Position numbers and translations under genes: made by a program. A stretch of 64,000 nucleotides of DNA from Caldalkalibacillus mannanilyticus JCM 10596 (GTDB taxonomy: Bacteria > Bacillota > Bacilli > Caldalkalibacillales > JCM-10596), in the NCBI RefSeq assembly GCF_000615945.1, contig NZ_BAMO01000022.1, positions 16,369-80,368 on the forward strand, written 5' to 3'. The notes under the pieces are model-generated. The model ran no database searches and was not told the origin of the DNA. It saw only the letters and a program-made list of their open reading frames with translations. Shown piece by piece: positions 1 through 8,313 of the stretch (positions are counted from its first letter, which is position 1; every line of letters begins with the position of its first letter).

Positions 1-69
1 ATATCTTCGCAAAGTTGTTGTACTAACATTTAAGGCATTTGCAATTTGTTTAGGCGTATATGTTTCCAT
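1..69 (-). CDS. MerR-type HTH regulator, N-terminus only
   Basis: On the minus strand an ATG (69-67) follows a strong AAGGAG ribosome site and opens a frame running off the window edge: METYTPKQIANALNVSTTTL and then Arg-Arg-Tyr. This is the winged helix-turn-helix start typical of MerR-family or HTH_17 DNA-binding proteins, with a YTP-x-QIA first helix and a VST-x-TLRRY recognition helix. Only 23 residues are visible, so the effector domain is unknown. It is divergent from the alpha/beta hydrolase, with about 150 bases between the starts, so it may control that gene. That link is inferred from position only. Confidence 0.6.
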   Translation of the reverse strand, partial: METYTPKQIANALNVSTTTLRRY

Positions 70-219
70 GTCTTCACTCCTTTTTTAAAGTTAAACCTTC
101 AAGTGCTACAATAACATATTTTTAACAGAGTTCTAATATATGAACGTAAAAAATTGAAAAACCGAAAGATTGCATGAATGTTATATCCTAATAGTATAAA
201 CAATTTAGGAGTGATCAAA

Positions 220-1095
220 ATGGAGAAAATAATAAAACTTATGGATGAATCAGCATTAAAGGTTGGTTTAGTTGGAAATCCAACTTCTACAACAATCATG
301 CTGCCAGTGGCTAAAGAATCCGTTTATGGAAAAGAAGCCGACAACTTAAAGCTGTGGGGAGTTGACCCTGAATTAGGAAAACATTTTATCGAGGGACTTG
401 TGGACAAGTTTCAGATTTTATATTTTGACTACGAAGGACACCGTTTGCAACATCCGAACCCAGAAAATCTCACACCTGACAACATAGTAAAAGATCTTTT
501 AACAATTGCTGATGAAATGAACATTAAGAAGTTTAGCTATTATGGCTACTCTTGGTTAGCTTTGGTTGGATTACAACTAGCCATTCGGACAGACAGATTA
601 GAAAGCTTAATCATGGGTGGTTTTCCGCCCATAGAAGGTCCGTATAAAGAAATGATGATCGTGACAAAAAAAACATACGATCAAGCTTTGAATAATCAAA
701 ACTCTCCTGATATTGATGAACAAGAGCCGATTAACCCAGACAAGGTTGATTGGGATAATATACAGGTAAAGATCGAAACGAATCAAACTAAACAGTTTGT
801 GACAATGTATGAAAATTTGATGGAGTTTAATGATCGAGAAATTCAACATAAATTAGATATTCCGAGAGTGGTGTTTGCTGGAGAAAAAGATACCATTGTC
901 TATGGAGAAAACTTTGGAAGCGTAACAGTTGATATTGTTGGAATACTTCAAAAGAATAAACAGAAGTTAGAACACTTTGGATGGGATGTAGAAATTGTAA
1001 AAGGAAATGATATGGATCATACCAAAGCTATGCAGCCTATAACGGTTCTGTCGTTGATCAAGCCCTGGTTGATTAAAAACTTAAATCTAACATAA
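220..1095 (+). CDS. alpha/beta-fold hydrolase
   Basis: The protein has 291 residues when started at the ATG at 220, which follows TTTAGGAGTG at good spacing; an in-frame ATG at 178 has no ribosome site. The fold is recognisable from an early strand with 'ILYFDYEGHRL', a nucleophile elbow Y-G-Y-S-W-L with Ser near residue 111, an acid candidate in AGEKDT near 224 and a late histidine in MDHTKAM near 267. These make a plausible Ser-Asp-His triad. There is no signal peptide or membrane segment, so it is probably cytoplasmic. The substrate is unknown; an esterase or C-C hydrolase is equally possible. It is divergent from the MerR-like regulator. Confidence 0.75.
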   Translation: MEKIIKLMDESALKVGLVGNPTSTTIMLPVAKESVYGKEADNLKLWGVDPELGKHFIEGLVDKFQILYFDYEGHRLQHPNPENLTPDNIVKDLLTIADEMNIKKFSYYGYSWLALVGLQLAIRTDRLESLIMGGFPPIEGPYKEMMIVTKKTYDQALNNQNSPDIDEQEPINPDKVDWDNIQVKIETNQTKQFVTMYENLMEFNDREIQHKLDIPRVVFAGEKDTIVYGENFGSVTVDIVGILQKNKQKLEHFGWDVEIVKGNDMDHTKAMQPITVLSLIKPWLIKNLNLT

Positions 1096-1252
1096 AAGAC
1101 ATAGATGAAGATCATCTGTATATAGCTGGGTAGGAGCATACTGCATGGCTATTATGCATAAGATGATAGAGAGGCACGGCGTTTGCCAATAGCGATAAAA
1201 GACTTGTAAGCGAGAAATAGATAGAATGATGTGAACCAAGGGGGATATTAAG

Positions 1253-2929
1253 ATGAGTTACAAACAGAAGCCATGGCTAAAATACTATCACAAAAATATT
1301 TCGGAATATTCTGATATGCATGAGGGGTCTATGACCGATTTGTTACGACGGGCAGCAAAAGCGTTTGGAGATCAGACAGCTTTTAACTTTTTACCAGAAA
1401 AAGTGGTCCTTTCATGAGGTGCTAAGTTTAGCAGAGCAATTTGGACACTGTTTGTACAATGAAGGGTTTACTAGAGGGGATCGTTTAGCCATTATGTTGC
1501 CCAATACTCCTCATTATATCTTTTCTCTGTTTGGTACTTTTCGTGCTGGAGGAATCGCTGTTCAGGTCAATCCAATGTATGTAGAGAGAGAAATCGAATA
1601 TCTGTTACATGATTCAGGTGCGGAAATGATGGTTGTGCTCGATCAGTTCTATCCAAAAGTAAAGGCGGTTCAGGGAAAAACAGCACTTAAGAAAATTATT
1701 GTCGTTAGTATGGGTCATTCGGAGGTTCATCTAGAGGATCATGATGTTCTGTTTGAAACATTTATGGCAACTAATACTAGCAAAGCTCCTGAAATAGCGA
1801 TCAACCCGAAAGAAGATGTAGCGGTACTGCAATATACAGGTGGAACGACAGGGCCTTCTAAAGGGTCATGCTAACCCATCATAATTTATTGGCGAATCTA
1901 GAACAAGCAAATGACTTTATGTTTAAAGCGCATGATGATATACCGACCAATCCAAAGATTATAAATATTCTCCCAATGTTCCATATTTATGGTCTGACTT
2001 GTGTTACTTTTTTAGGCTTTAGAGTCGGTTTAAATCAAATTATTCTTCCTCGATTTGACGTTCAAGAGGTTTTAGAAACCGTGAAACGTGAAAAGCCATT
2101 TCAATTCTCAGGTGTACCAACCATGTATATTGCCTTAAATAGCCATCCTGAATTAGAGGAATACGGCTTTGAGCATATTAAGCATTTTAATAGTGGTGGA
2201 GCAGCAATGCCTATTGAACAGATGCATCTTTTCGAAAAAAGAACAAAGGCAAATTTATGCGAAGGCTATGGATTATCTGAAGCATCTCCAGTTTCGCATT
2301 TTAACCCTTCCTTCTTACAAAGAAAGGCGGGAAGCATCGGGATTCCGCTTCCAAGTACCGAAGTAAGAATTGTCGAAGAAAAGGAGGGTGAAGTGAAGGA
2401 GGTTTCAGTAGGGGATATTGGAGAGCTTATCATTAAAGGTCCGCAGGTAATGAAAGGCTATTGGAATAAGCCTAAAGAAACAGCAGCTACACTTAAAGAT
2501 GGCTGGCTGTTTACTGGAGATTTAGCACGAATGGATGAGAATGGATATTTTTATATTGTCGATCGGAAAAAAGATGTGATTATTGCCAGTGGATTTAACG
2601 TCTATCCTCGTGAGATCGAAGAGGTGCTGTATCAACATCCGTCCATTCAGGAAGTCATTGTTGTAGGTGTTCCCGATGAATATCGCGGTGAAACGGTCAA
2701 AGCTTTTGTAATGCTTAAGAAAGAGTGCGAAGTGACAGTTGAAGAATTAATGGCTCTTTGTCGTAAATATTTAGCAGCTTATAAAATTCCTAAAATGATA
2801 GAATTTCGTGATCAACTCCCAAAATCTGCTGTAGGAAAATTATTAAAACGAGAATTGAGAGATGAAGCGAGGCATATCCAGCGCACAAAACAAAGGTCTA
2901 GTGGTATACTGGTAGAAAAGGATAAGTAA
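1253..2929 (+). CDS. long-chain fatty-acyl-CoA ligase (two frameshifts)
   Basis: An AMP-forming acyl-CoA synthetase of the LcfB/FadD type, about 558 residues when the frames are joined. It activates a fatty acid through an acyl-adenylate. The start is ATG 1253 behind AAGGGGGA (MSYKQKPWLKYYHKNI...). Motifs in order: the P-loop TGGTTGPSKG, YGLSEASPVSH, TGDLA, the hinge DRKKDVIIASGFNVYP and the catalytic lysine in KSAVGKLLKREL. The frame breaks twice. Near 1389 a T5 run reads correctly as T4 (NFYQKKWSF follows NF). Near 1864 GGG should be GGGG, restoring PSKGVMLTHHN. Both are homopolymer errors, so the gene is probably intact. The quinone reductase starts 15 bases downstream. It could supply acyl-CoA to the NRPS starter domain, but that is only inferred from distance. 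Confidence 0.85.
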
Positions 2930-2943
2930 GGAGACGAGAAAAA

Positions 2944-3918
2944 ATGAAAGCGGTTCAATTTCAAAACTATGGAAGTCCAGATGTATTACAAGTCGTTGAT
3001 CTACCCCTGCCGCAAATCAAGCTAGGTGAAGTATTGGTACAGGTGAAGGCAGCTGGAGTAAATTTTGCAGATACTGCTAGACGATATGGTCAATATCTAG
3101 CAAAAACCCCACTCCCTTATATTCCTGGGTTTGAAGTTGCTGGAGAGATCGTTGAAGTTTCATCTGATGTAACTGATTTTAAAGTGGGCGACCGAGTGGT
3201 TGCTTTACCGGAATGTGGCGGGTATGCAGAATATATTGCTCTTCATGCTTCACAGCTGATTCGTATACCTGATCATGTTGATTTCAATCAAGCTGCGGCA
3301 CTTCTAGGTCAGGGACTTTCAGCCTACCATATACTAAAAACCTCTGCACGAATGTCAGCTGGTGACACTGTTTTAATTCATGCTGCCGCTGGTGGAGTAG
3401 GGACGTTAGCCGTTCAATTAGCAAAGCTATGGGGAGCGGGGACAATCATTGCCACTGCGAGTAGCTCAGAGAAACTAGATCTCGCGACGTCACTTGGAGC
3501 GGATATAGGAATTAATTATACAGAAGAGAGTTGGCACAAAGAAGTGCTTGCTAACACGGATGGAAAAGGAGTCGATATCCTGTTAGAAATGGTGGGAGGA
3601 GATATTTTTCAAAAAAGTGTTACATGTATGGCTACAAACGGGCGCCTAGTCATCTATGGTCGAGCAGGTGGACAAGAAACGCTTTTTGATCCTGCTATCC
3701 TCATGTATCGCAATGTTAGTATTATAGGGTTCTGGCTCGTCCATTTTGTCAGCAACCCCACACTACATAAGACAGGTGTGGAAGCCCTGCTGAATTATGT
3801 TGCTGAAGGCAAATTAAAATTGGTCATTGGTGAAAGCTTTCCCTTAGAAGAGGCAAAAAGAGCACACGAATTACTAGAAGGAAGACAGACAACCGGGAAA
3901 ATAATATTAAATCCTTAA
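2944..3918 (+). CDS. NADPH:quinone oxidoreductase (zinc-independent MDR family)
   Basis: A 324-residue medium-chain dehydrogenase/reductase of the quinone oxidoreductase type. It starts at ATG 2944 behind AAGGAGACGAG. The N-terminal GroES-like domain contains GVNFADTARRYGQY and PGFEVAGEIVEV. The Rossmann part contains AAAGGVGTLAVQLAK and the family block YGRAGGQETLFDP. The structural zinc cysteine cluster of alcohol dehydrogenases is absent, as expected for QOR proteins, which move hydride from NADPH to quinones or enones. It is probably cotranscribed with the acyl-CoA ligase 15 bases upstream and the molybdopterin gene downstream. The in vivo substrate cannot be read from the sequence. Confidence 0.85.
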   Translation: MKAVQFQNYGSPDVLQVVDLPLPQIKLGEVLVQVKAAGVNFADTARRYGQYLAKTPLPYIPGFEVAGEIVEVSSDVTDFKVGDRVVALPECGGYAEYIALHASQLIRIPDHVDFNQAAALLGQGLSAYHILKTSARMSAGDTVLIHAAAGGVGTLAVQLAKLWGAGTIIATASSSEKLDLATSLGADIGINYTEESWHKEVLANTDGKGVDILLEMVGGDIFQKSVTCMATNGRLVIYGRAGGQETLFDPAILMYRNVSIIGFWLVHFVSNPTLHKTGVEALLNYVAEGKLKLVIGESFPLEEAKRAHELLEGRQTTGKIILNP

Positions 3919-3952
3919 AGCCAAAGTGGGGTGGTGGTATCATGTGAGCAGG

Positions 3953-5658
3953 ATGAAAGAAGCTATAAATGACAAAGCGACCATTCATTATCGCACTTGC
4001 CCTTTATGTGAAGCTACATGTGGATTAGAAATTCATACACTGGAAGGGGAAGTGGTTCATATCCAAGGAGATAAGTTAGATCCCTTAAGTAGAGGGTACA
4101 TCTGCCCCAAAGGATATAGTATAAAAGAGCTCCATTCGGATCCAGATCGTATTCGAACACCCATGATTCGTCATGGTGCTGATTGGAAAGAGGTATCGTG
4201 GGAAGAAGCTTTCAGTGAAATAGAAAAAGGTTTAATCCCCATTATCCAAGAATATGGCCGGAATGCAGTGGCAACTTATTTAGGGAATCCTAACGTACAT
4301 AATTTAGGGGGACTTATTTATGCGCCAATCTTTTTAAGAGCGTTAGGAAGTCGCAATATCTTTTCTGCAAGTACCATGGATCAGATCCCGAAGCAACTTT
4401 CTTCTGAGCTCCTGTTTGGAAGCGATGCATATATTCCTATACCAGATATCGATCATACTCATTTCCTCCTGATTATTGGAGCAAATCCTCTATCATCTAA
4501 TGGAAGTTTGATGACGGCTCCAAACATGCGTAAACGTTTGAATGAATTAAAAAGTCGTGGTGGAAAATTGATTGTCATAGATCCTGTTCGAACATTAACC
4601 GCAAAACTTGCTGATGAACATTATTTTATACGTCCCGGCTCTGATGGGAGAGTCTTCCATTCATGATTAGTGTGGATTTTTATCTTAACGAAACAACCCG
4701 AAATGCAAATGTTCTTTTACCTGTACCATCGCCTTTGGAGAGAGCACATTACGATTTGATTTTTTCTTCATTTTCGATACGCAATGTGGCACATTATTCT
4801 AAAGCAGTCTTTGATCTTTCTGAAGGACAAATGGATGAATGGGAGATTCTTCTACGCTTAGCTTCACTTGTAAGTGAAAGGAGTCAAGATGAGTTGCATG
4901 GTGATTCGTGGAGAAAATTGGATGATTTAGCTATTTTGGAATTGATCAAACACGAGGTGAAGGACCCGCATTCTCCCATTCACGCAGAAGATCCCTTATT
5001 TATTTTAGAATGTTTAAAGGAAAGAACTGGGCCAGAAAGATTTTTGGATTTTTACCTTAGAGTAGGTCCTTATGGTGATCACTTTGGGAGCCGAAAGGAA
5101 GGTTTGAGTCTCTCCGTACTGGAAGCACATCCTCACGGAATGGATTTGGGCGAACTGGAACCGAGAATACAAGAGATTATTGCTACTCGATCAGGAAAAA
5201 TAGAACTTGTAGCTCCTGTCCTACTGGAAGATAGTAAGCGCCTAGAACTAGAGGAAGACGAAGCAGAGAATTTGCTATTGGTAGGAAGAAGGGATCTGCG
5301 GAGCAACAATTCATGGATGCATAATCTTCCTGTATTAGTTAAGGGAGAGAATCGCTGTACATTGTGGATGCATATCCAAGACGCAAAAAAACGAGGTCTT
5401 TCATCAGGAGATATCGTGTTAATCCAATCTCGTACCGGAAAAGTAGAAGCTCCCGTTCATATTACGCATGACGTTATGCCGGGTATTGTGAGCCTCCCGC
5501 ATGGCTGGGGTCATAACCTCAGAGGAACACGCCTTGCTGTAGCATCAAGGGTTGCCGGAATTAATATGAATCTATTAACGGATGAGCAAGAGGTTGATTG
5601 TGCATCTGGTAATGCTGTGCTTAATGGAATTTCTGTAGTGATAGAAAAGTTAAAATGA
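3953..5658 (+). pseudogene. molybdopterin oxidoreductase with internal deletion
   Basis: Two pieces of one molybdopterin-dependent oxidoreductase of the formate dehydrogenase/nitrate reductase superfamily. The first (to 4666) has the 4Fe-4S motif CPLC-EATC-GLEI and later CPKG, then WKEVSWEEAFSEI and VIDPVRTLTAKLADEH, and ends just after the RPGSDG motif. The second (from 4663) resumes at VDFYLNETTRNANVLLPVPSPLERA, a block that lies well over 100 residues further on in this family, and continues through the C-terminal molybdopterin-guanine-dinucleotide binding domain (RDLRSNNSWMHN, LPHGWGHN). The joined length is about 570 residues against roughly 680-750 in relatives. Part of the cofactor-binding core is missing and the frame is broken, so this looks like a true deletion, unlike the one-base indels elsewhere. 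A GTG at 3926 is an alternative start. Confidence 0.75.
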
Positions 5659-5720
5659 TATATATTAGCTTTTAAAGGGATTTATTGTAAAAAAAATCTT
5701 ATCTTAGGAGTGATGGTACA

Positions 5721-6191
5721 TTGGAAAAGATCATCTTTAAGCAACTGGAGTTTGTTCGTAGCAATACGATGCGAGTTATAGAGGATGTTTCAGACGAGAT
5801 GGCGGATGTGATACCTGAAGGATTTAGAAATAATATCAGGTGGCAGCTTGGGCATATCTATTTTGTCAATGAGGCTTTTGCTTTTTATTACAATGACTTA
5901 CCAATGCATGGCGTGAAAGGATTCAAAGAGTGGTTTTCAAATGGAACCACCCCTCTCGATTGGGTTACTGAGCCTCCAAGCATGAAGGAGCTTAGAGATT
6001 TATTAGAGGGACAGCAAGAACGTATTCAATCAGCCCTGACCAACCGATTAGAAGAAGAAACGAAACAAAAGTTCACAACAGGAAGCGGTTTTGCTCTAGA
6101 AACCACTGGTGAATTTTTGAATTTCAATCTATACCATGAGGGAATGCATGTAAGTGTAATCAAAATCTATAAATCTCTGATTCAGAAATAG
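5721..6191 (+). CDS. DinB-family putative metal-dependent enzyme
   Basis: A 156-residue DinB/YfiT-type four-helix-bundle protein. It starts at TTG 5721 behind TAGGAGTGATGG. The family pattern is seen in KIIFKQLEFVRSNTMRVIE, RWQLGHIYFVNEA with a histidine near residue 45, and the late NLYHEGMHV pair near 139 and 143, which together form the usual three-histidine metal site. Members act as thiol-dependent transferases or stress proteins; the substrate here is unknown. The upstream gene is the broken molybdopterin oxidoreductase, and transcription ends at a strong hairpin 40 bases downstream. Confidence 0.8.
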   Translation: MEKIIFKQLEFVRSNTMRVIEDVSDEMADVIPEGFRNNIRWQLGHIYFVNEAFAFYYNDLPMHGVKGFKEWFSNGTTPLDWVTEPPSMKELRDLLEGQQERIQSALTNRLEEETKQKFTTGSGFALETTGEFLNFNLYHEGMHVSVIKIYKSLIQK

Positions 6192-6231
6192 GCGAGGTCT
6201 TTTATTAACGTATAAGAATTTATAAGATTTT

Positions 6232-6255
6232 AGGGATCGTGAGATCCCTTTTTAA
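6232..6255 (+). terminator. rho-independent terminator after the DinB gene
   Basis: A perfect 7-bp stem, AGGGATC with GATCCCT, encloses the loop GTGA and runs straight into TTTTT and further T-rich sequence. It lies 40 bases after the DinB stop and ends the leftward gene group. Confidence 0.8.
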
Positions 6256-6289
6256 GTTTTCTGTTAAAATAGAATTATGGAGACAAACA

Positions 6290-6770
6290 CTCTGAAAAGA
6301 ATCTTTTTTGACGAGAATAACCATTAGGACAATTTTGTAAAAAGCAACTAGGATATATCGGGAGATATATTCGTAGACCTGCAATAGCCATACATAGAAT
6401 TGAAGAGTATGATGGGAAAATAAATATAAAGATAAGACAGATGGTCAAGCAAAGAGAGAAATAATAACCGTGGAGGAGTTTATTTCACGTTCAATTCGAC
6501 ATATTCCTGACGAAAACTTTAAAACCATTAGGTACTAAGGAATTTATTCAAGAAGAATTAAAGCTGTTAGTAAAAAACTCATTAGTCTAGCAGCAAAAGA
6601 AACAAGAAAATGGATTGTAAAGGTAAAGAAAAGTGTGACAAGAAGAAATTGGAAACAGAGAATCTGCCAACAGAGTGGAAGAGATCCAATGATATGCAAT
6701 ACTTGTGAAAATTATTATGAGTACAAGGGGGAAGTCTGCCTTCTAGACGGAGTGCTAGTAGTAATGTAGG
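6290..6770 (+). pseudogene. degenerate IS91-family (Y2) transposase fragment
   Basis: Joining frames on the plus strand gives the C-terminal part of an IS91/IS1294-type rolling-circle transposase. Visible blocks are CKKQLGYIGRYIRRPAIA, then HRIEEYDGK, then ITVEEFISRSIRHIPDENF followed by KTIRY-stop-GIYSRR, then a lysine/arginine-rich stretch and a cysteine pair CNTC. The GRYIRRPAIA and IPDENFKTIRYYG-type blocks are diagnostic for the family. The coding frame is broken by stop codons and at least one shift, and the N-terminal zinc finger and the two-tyrosine catalytic region are absent, so this is a dead remnant. It marks an old insertion between the DinB gene and the flavoprotein, close to the NRPS locus. 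Confidence 0.7.
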
Positions 6771-6794
6771 AATAGACTAAAGAGGACAAGCTAG

Positions 6795-6864
6795 GCAGGG
6801 GAATATCTGTCCGAAATGGAAGTTAAGCGATGAGCGTTGGAATGGAGGATAGGTATTCCCCTGC
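6795..6864. repeat. 11-bp perfect inverted repeat with 48-nt spacer
   Basis: GCAGGGGAATA at 6795-6805 is exactly complementary to TATTCCCCTGC at 6854-6864. It lies just past the IS91 remnant. It could fold into a long hairpin, be the end of an element, or be a small RNA. There is no T-run after it, so it is not a terminator. IS91 elements lack terminal inverted repeats, so it may belong to a different element. Confidence 0.45.
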
Positions 6865-6911
6865 TGTCAGTTGGAGGTACTAAGCTTCATAAAAACACCA
6901 AAACAAAAAGG

Positions 6912-6932
6912 ACTCGGCAAAGCCGAGTTTTT
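6912..6932. terminator. bidirectional rho-independent terminator
   Basis: ACTCGGC and GCCGAGT form a perfect 7-bp stem with an AAA loop. On the plus strand it is followed by TTTTTC, and on the minus strand by a C and then a T-run (plus-strand AAAAAG precedes the stem). It lies directly beside the stop codon of the minus-strand flavoprotein at 6934, which it most likely terminates. Confidence 0.8.
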
Positions 6933-6933
6933 C

Positions 6934-8007
6934 TTAGTTTAAATCTGAATGTTCATTTTGATGCAGAATATACGGTGCAAGATACTCCGCATCACGACCC
7001 ACCCCGCAAAGCAAAGCAGAGCCTCGCTGATATTGCCAAGGTAAGCCCATATAATAAAGTCCTTTAATAGGACTAATGCCTCTCTCATGCAAGGGAACTC
7101 CCTTATCTGATAAAGCCCCCTCAATTTCAATCCACTCATAGGAGGGAGTAAAACCAGTGGACCAAATAATGTTATCATATCTCTCACTACTATGATCCTC
7201 AAAGATAACTTCGTTACCAATAACTTGTCGCACTTTTGGTCTTAGCTTCACTTTTTCTTCCGCAAGCAACTTCTTCAGATCGCTTCCAAAGATAGGGTCG
7301 TTTCGCTTTCTAAACCATTTCCCTTTGAGGGTATTAATCCCAGCATACAATAAACCCAATCGCTCTAACCAGAAGAAAATGCTTTTTCCTAAAAAGTGAA
7401 GAGGTAAGAAATGAAAGGGATGATTAGTAGCTATTGTAACCTCTCTATCTTCTACTAACTCAACAGCGATTTGTGCACCTGAGTTTCCGCCTCCAATAAC
7501 TAATGTAGAACCCCTAGGAATTTGTGCAGGAGATTGGTAGGAGGAAGAGTGAACTTGAAAAAGTTCTGTTTCAGGATTCTTACTTTTAACGATGGGGGGA
7601 ATATAAGGTTGTTGAAAAGCTCCAGAAGCAACCACAACTTGATCAGCTATGATGGTCCCTTGGCTTGTTTTTAATTGAAATTGATTGGTTATTTTTTTGA
7701 GCGATTTGACATAGGTGTTTAGTTGTACTGGTAGCTGAAAATGAGTTGCATATTGCTCTAAATAATCTGCCACTTCGTCCTTTGTGGGAAACCCTTCTGC
7801 TGATCCTTTCATTGGTAAACCGGGGAGAGAGCTATAGCCCCGAGGAGTAAACAAAACTAACGATTCATACCTCCTTCTCCAGGAATCACCGATCCGCTTA
7901 CTTGAATCCAATAGAATAAATGACTCGCCCTGCTGTTTTAAATAGTAGCCGATCGCCATTCCTGCCTGTCCAGCCCCTATGATAACGACTTGAACATTTT
8001 TTTTCAT
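6934..8007 (-). CDS. FAD/NAD(P)-dependent oxidoreductase (flavin monooxygenase-like)
   Basis: A 357-residue flavoprotein of the CzcO / flavin-containing monooxygenase group. The N-terminus has the FAD Rossmann motif VVIIGAGQAGMAIGYYL (residues 6-22), followed by GDSWRRRYESLVLFTP, typical of Baeyer-Villiger and FMO-like enzymes. A second dinucleotide motif, VIGGGNSGAQIAVEL near residue 170, binds NAD(P)H. A late IIWSTGFTPSYEWI block matches the conserved C-terminal ATG-like motif. The start ATG follows AAAGGAGTGAGGAGT at close spacing. It is cytosolic and oxygenates or reduces a small molecule of unknown identity. It is convergent with the IS remnant and divergent from the NRPS exporter genes. 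A tailoring role is possible, but the strand and separate promoter give no support for it. Confidence 0.8.
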   Translation of the reverse strand: MKKNVQVVIIGAGQAGMAIGYYLKQQGESFILLDSSKRIGDSWRRRYESLVLFTPRGYSSLPGLPMKGSAEGFPTKDEVADYLEQYATHFQLPVQLNTYVKSLKKITNQFQLKTSQGTIIADQVVVASGAFQQPYIPPIVKSKNPETELFQVHSSSYQSPAQIPRGSTLVIGGGNSGAQIAVELVEDREVTIATNHPFHFLPLHFLGKSIFFWLERLGLLYAGINTLKGKWFRKRNDPIFGSDLKKLLAEEKVKLRPKVRQVIGNEVIFEDHSSERYDNIIWSTGFTPSYEWIEIEGALSDKGVPLHERGISPIKGLYYMGLPWQYQRGSALLCGVGRDAEYLAPYILHQNEHSDLN

Positions 8008-8046
8008 TACTCCTCACTCCTTTATAAATAACCATATTTATAAGCT

Positions 8047-8064
8047 AATAATCAAATGATTATT
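8047..8064. promoter_or_regulatory. 18-bp dyad, possible operator
   Basis: AATAATCA-AA-TGATTATT is a perfect 8-bp inverted repeat 40 bases upstream of the minus-strand flavoprotein start, in the divergent region shared with the NRPS exporter genes. The size and symmetry fit a MarR- or TetR-type site. The region is very AT-rich, so chance is a real alternative. Confidence 0.35.
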
Positions 8065-8176
8065 TGAATATAATAATTTTATAATAATTTTTTAAAATAT
8101 TAAAGGAGTTTTTTAAATGGAGGTGGAAATATAATCTAAAAATAGTTTGAAAATATAGAAATATGAAGACTTGTCA

Positions 8177-8205
8177 TTGTCACTATAATATAACTATGTT
8201 ATTAT
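8177..8205 (+). promoter_or_regulatory. predicted sigma-A promoter for the exporter-NRPS operon
   Basis: TTGTCA at 8177-8182, 17 bases, then TATTAT at 8200-8205. The -35 hexamer is doubled, with an identical TTGTCA at 8171-8176. The leader to the first exporter ATG is about 100 bases. Gaps after this point in the plus-strand genes are short (28-46 bases), so this may drive the whole 50 kb operon. No other strong promoter is seen up to 58.4 kb. Confidence 0.45.
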
Positions 8206-8313
8206 CTGAGTATATGGAAAAATAGACATTTAGTACCATGATCCTGTAGAATATAGTAAGAAAGGATGTGATCCATTTGATCCACTTACGAGTAAAGGAA
8301 AGAAGGTGTATAG

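Noticed and set aside
1095..1252. Possible riboswitch or T-box before the acyl-CoA ligase gene
   Set aside because: I see no conserved T-box or riboswitch core and no terminator/antiterminator pair in this 157-base gap.
6837..7067. Plus-strand open frame over the terminator and the flavoprotein end
   Set aside because: It is antisense to the conserved C-terminus of the flavoprotein and crosses a terminator, so it is a shadow.
8117..8134. Five-codon frame MEVEI behind a strong AAAGGAG site
   Set aside because: It is too short to judge, lies upstream of the predicted promoter and has no attenuator-like structure near it; chance in AT-rich DNA is likely.
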